Positions 59,273 through 64,000 of a stretch of DNA of 64,000 nt are shown one piece after another. The notes beneath the pieces are model-generated. The model was not told where the DNA came from and did not search any database. It saw only the letters and a list, made by a program, of their open reading frames with translations. This DNA comes from Lepidodermella squamata (taxonomy: Eukaryota; Gastrotricha). The stretch lies in the NCBI GenBank assembly GCA_047495785.1, contig JBLDXI010000013.1, positions 558,001 to 622,000 of the forward strand, in the 5' to 3' direction. Made by a program: the position numbers and the translations under genes. Positions within the stretch are counted from its first letter, which is position 1, and the number at the start of each line of letters is the position of its first letter.

Positions 59273-60018
59273 TCATCTGCTCCAAAAGATTTGGTTCGTT
59301 CACTTTTTGTTTGAAATTCGCGCCAACGGGTAAAAGTCTAGTGCGTCATTAGATTCCAAATTAAATTGTTGTCAATAATTAAATTACTGCGTTTATTATT
59401 ATCATTGTAAATTAACAAAAATATATCTGAAAATTAAACAACAATAAAGAAACACGTCTGGCAGTTTATCAAAAGAAACTCCAGTTCAGTTTCCCCGGAG
59501 TTTCGCGGATGCGGTTTATCTAAGTTTATCCAAGCTTCAAGCTCCTTATTGCAAGGTGCAAGACGCCAACCTGGTCCGGCATGTGTAATGTGTCTTAATG
59601 TCTTTTACATTAGGTTACCCGTCTCAAATTCATGCCGAAAATACTCTATATTTCGAGCTTCTATTATCAATTACATGGTATTAATCGAAATGATAGTAAC
59701 GCTTCTTACTTATTTTCTTCGAATAATAAGTAGTTGTATCCCCCGCGTCACATTATAGGCTGCCCATTTTTCGTCCATTATTTTGAATGAGCTCATATAC
59801 TTTTGATGGGCTAGAACCCCTGACTCTTGACTTTTACAAAGCTGAGAAGTTGTCCATTGTCCATTTTATAATGTATGGTTTATGACCAACCAAGTAATAC
59901 TGTACCGCACTCCTTAATTGACTTTTGCACATGTGGAAATAATATAAACTTTACCGTTCCTAATTTACAATAGGCCGGATTCGAGATAAACACTTTGATA
60001 ACAAATTATCACACTATA

Positions 60019-60438
60019 ATGGCTCTCAAAACTCAAAGCCACGATCAAATCCGGACTAATTTACCGATTGCGAGCGGCAAAGCACCTCAGTTGAAGGGTT
60101 TACGACTAGCCGATGACAATGTATCCAAAAGTCATGCGGTTAACGTGAATCCAGTGAAAGCGGTTGACACCAACGTTGACTCGTTCGGCGAAATCGAACA
60201 TGCTCATTTTGATCGAAGCTCAGTGGCTGACTGGGGTGGCTGGTGGAATCAAGCCGATGCTTGTTATTACCAGTCGTTACTGCCTGACGTAATGGCGTCT
60301 CTGCGTGACATGCCTGTTTGCTCTGCACCAGCATTTGTCCCTCTAAAAGCTAATTCCGCTCATTGTGAGATGAGGGATTTTCAGTTTCAAGAGCCGGGCA
60401 TTGATGCTTCATCATTCGATTCCGAAGATGGCTACTGA
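60019..60438 (+). CDS. Small acidic-tailed protein of unknown function
   Basis: Single exon, 139 aa, from the ATG at 60019; the frame opens eight codons earlier without an ATG. No signal peptide or TM. The N-terminal half is basic with RTNLPIAS; the middle has WGGWWNQADACYY; the C-terminus is acidic (DSEDGY). RTNL fits the minimal RxxL destruction box and the size and charge layout recall securins, but there is no KEN box and this is a weak hint. Acceptor AG 45 nt upstream and AATAAA about 225 bp downstream support a real gene. It lies 333 bp upstream of MEAK7 in the same direction. Confidence 0.55.
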   Translation: MALKTQSHDQIRTNLPIASGKAPQLKGLRLADDNVSKSHAVNVNPVKAVDTNVDSFGEIEHAHFDRSSVADWGGWWNQADACYYQSLLPDVMASLRDMPVCSAPAFVPLKANSAHCEMRDFQFQEPGIDASSFDSEDGY

Positions 60439-60771
60439 CATTCATGCGACTTCATCTTTGTTCGCTCAATCCCGTGAATCTTTCTTACTTGGCTCAATTT
60501 TTTATCATTTAATGCGGATCTACTGAAATGATTTTAAATCCAACTATGTAGGCCCGCATTTCGCTAGATCTCATTAATTAGACGTTGAAGTTATTGCTTA
60601 CCCGCGCTTTTATTTGCGTGTCATCTTACCAAACTCGTCAGACAAGTTACGCGCAAATAATTGTTGAATAAACGCTTTGAATTTGTTGCATTTCAACATC
60701 TTTTAGTAAATACATGTTGTGACGTCCTGATGTTTTTATTTTAGGGATTTTACTAAAAATCCACTTACCTA
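60439..60771 (+). other. Spacer upstream of MEAK7
   Basis: 3'UTR of the small gene with AATAAA at about 60664-60669, then the acceptor TTTTAG at 60743-60744 leading into MEAK7. Confidence 0.5.
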
Positions 60772-62374
60772 ATGGGACAGCGACACAGTCTGACGGAACA
60801 CGACCGACGTAGATTGCACCGACGTTTGCCACATGTGGACATTGACTTTTTGATCACACATATATGGAAGAAAGTTTGCACTGATCACGGCTGCGCAATT
60901 GATAGCAACAAATTTTCGAGATTCCTAGCGGATTGCGGTGTTCCGCCGTTATGGATTCAGCGAATGATCCCACTTGCTATTCGCATTGTAAACGACAACT
61001 CAACCCAAGCCATGTCAAATTTCCTATCTTTCTGTGCTATTTTCATATCTGACGAATCACAATGTCTAACAGAACTTATCAATGTTTCACTTGTTGAAGA
61101 CGCAAGCGACAAGAAGAAAAGCTATAGCAAAGAAATACTCAAGACGCGACTTTCAAATGTATGCTTCCATTTACTTCATCGAGTTTATTAATTCATCAAA
61201 TTTTACATTCAGTTTTTGCTCGAATTATTGGATCTATATGTTGTAGTGGCGAAAGGCAGCGCCGAGTATCAGCGATGGCGTTTCACCGAGGTTTACTCAT
61301 CCATAGCGCTTGCGAAATGTCTGCTTCAAGGCGTAGAGAGCGGCATTGCCATAAATTACAAAGAATTGAAGAGCTGGATATCGAAAAATGTGCTGATTCG
61401 CAAATTAGTCAGTTCGATATTTAGATATGTCTTCAAAATGCCGGCGGTTGGTTTCAATCGTTTTTAGTTACATTTTTGTATACATTTTCGAATTCTCTTG
61501 CAGATTAATGAACAAATTCTACCTTCGGTTTTCGGCCTATCTCGTTTGGCGGCGAATTCTTCAGACAAACCTACAGTTATATTCGATTGTTTGGCGCTTG
61601 CATTCATCTCAACCCAATTGCCTTCAGATTTGCGCGGGGAATTTCGTCTATTATACTCCAATTACGTTCATGGCAATAATTTTTCTGAACTTGTCACAAG
61701 AATTTCAAACGCCGGGTCCGTCGTTATTGTCGTTCGAGATGTAAACGGTGCGATATTTGGTGGCTTTTCACGCTCAAACTGGGTAGCTAAACCTGTATTT
61801 TTTGGTTCCAATGACTGCTTCCTGTTTTCAATCGTGCCTAAAATGAATGTTTACCGATCGAGTGGTGCCGATGGCAATTTCATGTTTCTCAATGTAAACG
61901 AAGAATCTACCTTCAATGGCATCGGAATGGGTGGTCAGCTGGGCCATTTTGGCTTGTTTATCAACGGCGAATGCACGTACGGTTACGGTACGAGTAACCC
62001 GTGCAAAACATATGATTCGCCTCAGCTTTCGAGTACTCATCACTTTAGAATCAATTGTTTAGAAGTTTGGTCAGTGACCGCGCCGAGTAAGCTTCTCATC
62101 GCTGCTGGTATTGACGAAGAATTGGTAATTTATTGTAGCCATAGTCTTCATTTCTTATTTGTATTATTGCATTATTTAGGAGAAAAGGAGAAGCATTCTT
62201 GACAAAGATCCTGCTGCTTTGAAGCTGCTGTCCATGGCTGGGCGAGGCCCTTTCAGCGAAGGCTTCCGCCAGGCGATATCAACCCCGAACATTTCTTTCG
62301 ACATGAACGCATCACGGAACAGTTACGGCTGTAACTTATCTCGGTCCAACGACAATTGGGATTTTGCTCACTAA
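60772..62374 (+). CDS. MEAK7: MEAK7/EAK-7, TLD-domain mTOR-signalling protein
   Basis: Exons 60772-61158, 61213-61446, 61504-62124 and 62180-62374 are in phase and give 478 aa (human 456). MEAK7 sits on lysosomes and supports an alternative mTOR pathway; EAK-7 in C. elegans acts in insulin/DAF-16 signalling. MGQRHS gives an N-terminal glycine for myristoylation. Residues 1-240 are helical, EF-hand-like in family members. The TLD domain (about 245-405) contains VVIVVRDVNGAIFGGFSRSNW, FGSNDCFLFSI, MGGQLGHFGLFIN and CLEVWSVTAP. The C-terminus KRRSILDKDPAALKLL is also family-typical and comes from the last exon. Confidence 0.9.
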
Positions 62375-62819
62375 TTTCTAACTATAGTGCCAGTTTTGTT
62401 GGTTGCTGATGTGCTTCCATGCCTTATTCTTAATCATAAACTCTTTCACATCTCTTCCGGCTTCTTTCAAAAACATCGTGCAAATAATTGTCATGCTTTC
62501 TCAGGAATTATTTTGTTGTGAAAGAATCTTGACATGCTATCAAAATTAGAGCTATTATAATGAAATCTTCCGAATTTTCTATTTTCATATGGGAATTGCG
62601 TGCAAAATTCACCTTTTTGACTTGAAACTCAGAATATACGTAAACCTCAACCGGTCTCGCGATGCCTGACTTCTTATTGTGCTTTATCATTTATCGATAG
62701 ATCTTAATATTTTCGAAGCTAAATGCCATTTTTACCCTAAATCAGTGCAAAGTAAAACTGACAGGCTTTCTCTTTAAATCTCAATCAAATTTTTTTATTT
62801 ATTTATTAGAGAAATTAAA
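62375..62819 (+). other. MEAK7-LIG4 spacer
   Basis: AT-rich with no exon seen; ends in acceptor ATTATTAG at 62802-62809, 10 nt before the LIG4 ATG. Confidence 0.5.
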
Positions 62820-64000
62820 ATGGACTTTGCATTGTCCAAGCAGGTTTCATTCAGCTCCTTAGCAGCTAAGCTTGACGACTTCAAGAACGCCCGTTCGAAG
62901 CAATTCCGGATTGAGCGCTTCACGAAGTTCGTCAGCGAATGGCGAAAGGGTTTGGCTGAACGCCGTCAGTCGCGGGTGCCAATAACCGATGATGACCAGA
63001 TCTTCTGCGTCTTCCGGTTATTGCTCCCTAAGCTGGATTACTCCCGGCCGGCCTATAATTTAGCAGCCAAAAGTCTTCGGAAGCTGATTATGGACGTTTT
63101 AAAGATCCCTGAGACTGTAAGCTTAGCGGTTTTTTCGTTGGTCGTATTTTTACTGTATTCTTATTTAGCACCCTGCCGCAAAAACACTTACGGTCGCTAA
63201 CGATGGCGAGCAGAATGAAGAAATCGTGAATGCTGCCTTGCCGGAGAAAATCGCAGAGGTCGTCGCCAGCATTGTAACCTACCATAAGTCAGACCGGCCG
63301 ATTTCTGTCTTCGAAGTCAATGCCTTTCTGGACAAAATCGTTGCCCTAACGCCCCGGAACGAGTCAGTGAAGGCAGAGTTCTACCATCTGCTTCACAACT
63401 TGCCGCCAAGGGCTGTCTTCTGGCTCGCAGCTATAATGCTGAAGGAGGTCAATTTTGGTTTGCCAGCGCTCGCTGTTCTGGACGTTTACCACCCAGACGC
63501 CAGAACGATGTATCTGCACCAGTGTGACCTCAAAGCTATCTGCGATACTATGGCTGATCGGTCATTGCGATTTTCCTCTGAAGCTCAGCAATGTCGTCCC
63601 ACTCTTTTTTGTCATCCCATGCTGTCTGAACGCTTAAATGTCAACAACGTATGCTAACTAATTGTTGTGTCATGATTTTGTTGAGTGATTTGGAATTCCA
63701 ATAGGCTGTGGAAGTTTTGGCGGGGCATCCTTTCGTTATCGAGACCAAATACGACGGCGAGCGCTTTCAGATCCACAAAAACGGCTCTGTTTTCAAATAT
63801 TTTTCTCGACGGTAAGCGTTTATTGGTGTTATTTCACTATTTCCTTCATTTAATTGTTTTATTAGGGGCTATTCCCAATACACGTCTACTTTTGGTGACT
63901 CGTTTAGCAACGGGACGTTAACACCTGGTCTTCGGGGCGCTTTCGCCGACGATGCCGTTGACCTCATCATCGATTGCGAGATGATGACCTACGACAGCGT
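62820..64000 (+). CDS. LIG4: DNA ligase IV, 5' part (continues beyond the window)
   Basis: Seals double-strand breaks in non-homologous end joining with XRCC4. Exons 62820-63116, 63169-63648, 63705-63811 and 63866 to the window end are in phase (about 340 aa seen). The N-terminal DNA-binding domain has [18 protein letters not shown] and a helical region; the adenylation site is motif [13 protein letters not shown], with Lys as the AMP acceptor, followed by [17 protein letters not shown]. Motif III reads [13 protein letters not shown], with Cys where DGE is usual. The AKR..LRR style opening matches ligase IV rather than ligases I or III. Confidence 0.93.

Larger units (their letters stand above)
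58746..60018. other. Region after the Helitron gene, with a MITE
   Basis: Helitron 3' flank, the MITE at 58889-59264, then AT-rich spacer. The ORF at 59549-59758 has no domain. An acceptor AG at 59972-59973 leads into the next gene. Confidence 0.5.

Noticed and set aside
1-64000. CRISPR arrays, bacterial operons, ribosomal RNA
   Set aside because: No spaced direct repeats of the right size, no ribosome-binding-site-led gene runs and no rRNA-like sequence; the window is eukaryotic.

Overview
The window is animal (metazoan) nuclear DNA. About 20 protein genes can be built exon by exon, and nearly every intron is very short (mostly 50-65 nt, GT-AG, often with a TTTTCAG or TTTTTAG end). Many genes have an unpaired 3' splice site 5-45 nt before the ATG, which is how spliced-leader trans-splicing looks in genomic DNA. 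Short introns, trans-splice-like leaders, chitin-binding and mucin-type secreted proteins and a Scratch/CES-1-like factor point to a small-genome invertebrate, most likely a nematode or related ecdysozoan. It is not a typical Caenorhabditis-like set, because profilin-4 and MOSMO are present. The species cannot be named from the sequence.

Layout: 1-4 kb, plus strand, a PSKH1-like kinase and SS18. 4.9-7.4 kb, a Scratch-type zinc-finger gene (minus) facing away from a Sel1-repeat membrane protein (plus), with a pair of Snail/Scratch E2-boxes between them. 8.3-10.6 kb, two paralogous secreted cysteine-rich proteins and a small ORF (minus). 11.3-18.9 kb, a tight minus-strand run in the order of transcription GNPDA, SUGP1, GOT2, LDHD, which could be an operon. 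18.9-24.1 kb, no protein gene; 20.3-22.1 kb has a T-rich plus strand and no ORF of 60 codons. 24.1-27.6 kb, a galaxin-like/mucin secreted protein (minus). 30.1-36.6 kb, a receptor with SUEL-lectin, CUB, WAP-like, transmembrane and proline-rich tail regions (minus). 39.4-41.2 kb, COG8 (minus). 43.7-46.8 kb, profilin-4 and a type II membrane SEA/chitin-binding protein (plus). 47.7-51.1 kb, IFT74 and MOSMO (minus), both linked to cilia or Hedgehog signalling in other animals. 51.9-58.7 kb, an OB-fold (RPA-like) gene followed by a complete Helitron Rep-helicase gene. 58.9-59.3 kb, a 376-bp MITE with 8-bp target-site duplication. 60.0-64.0 kb, an unknown small protein, MEAK7/EAK-7 and the 5' part of DNA ligase IV (plus).

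Most genes are housekeeping and unrelated in function. Points that stand out: the intact intron-rich Helitron and its OB-fold neighbour, the MITE, a SUGP1 without SURP domains, the SUEL-CUB-WAP receptor, possible Scratch autoregulation, two GC-AG introns, and the candidate trans-spliced operon. Gene models come from reading frames and splice sites by eye; reading-frame phase was checked across the exon joins of the multi-exon models, but no transcript or database evidence was available.
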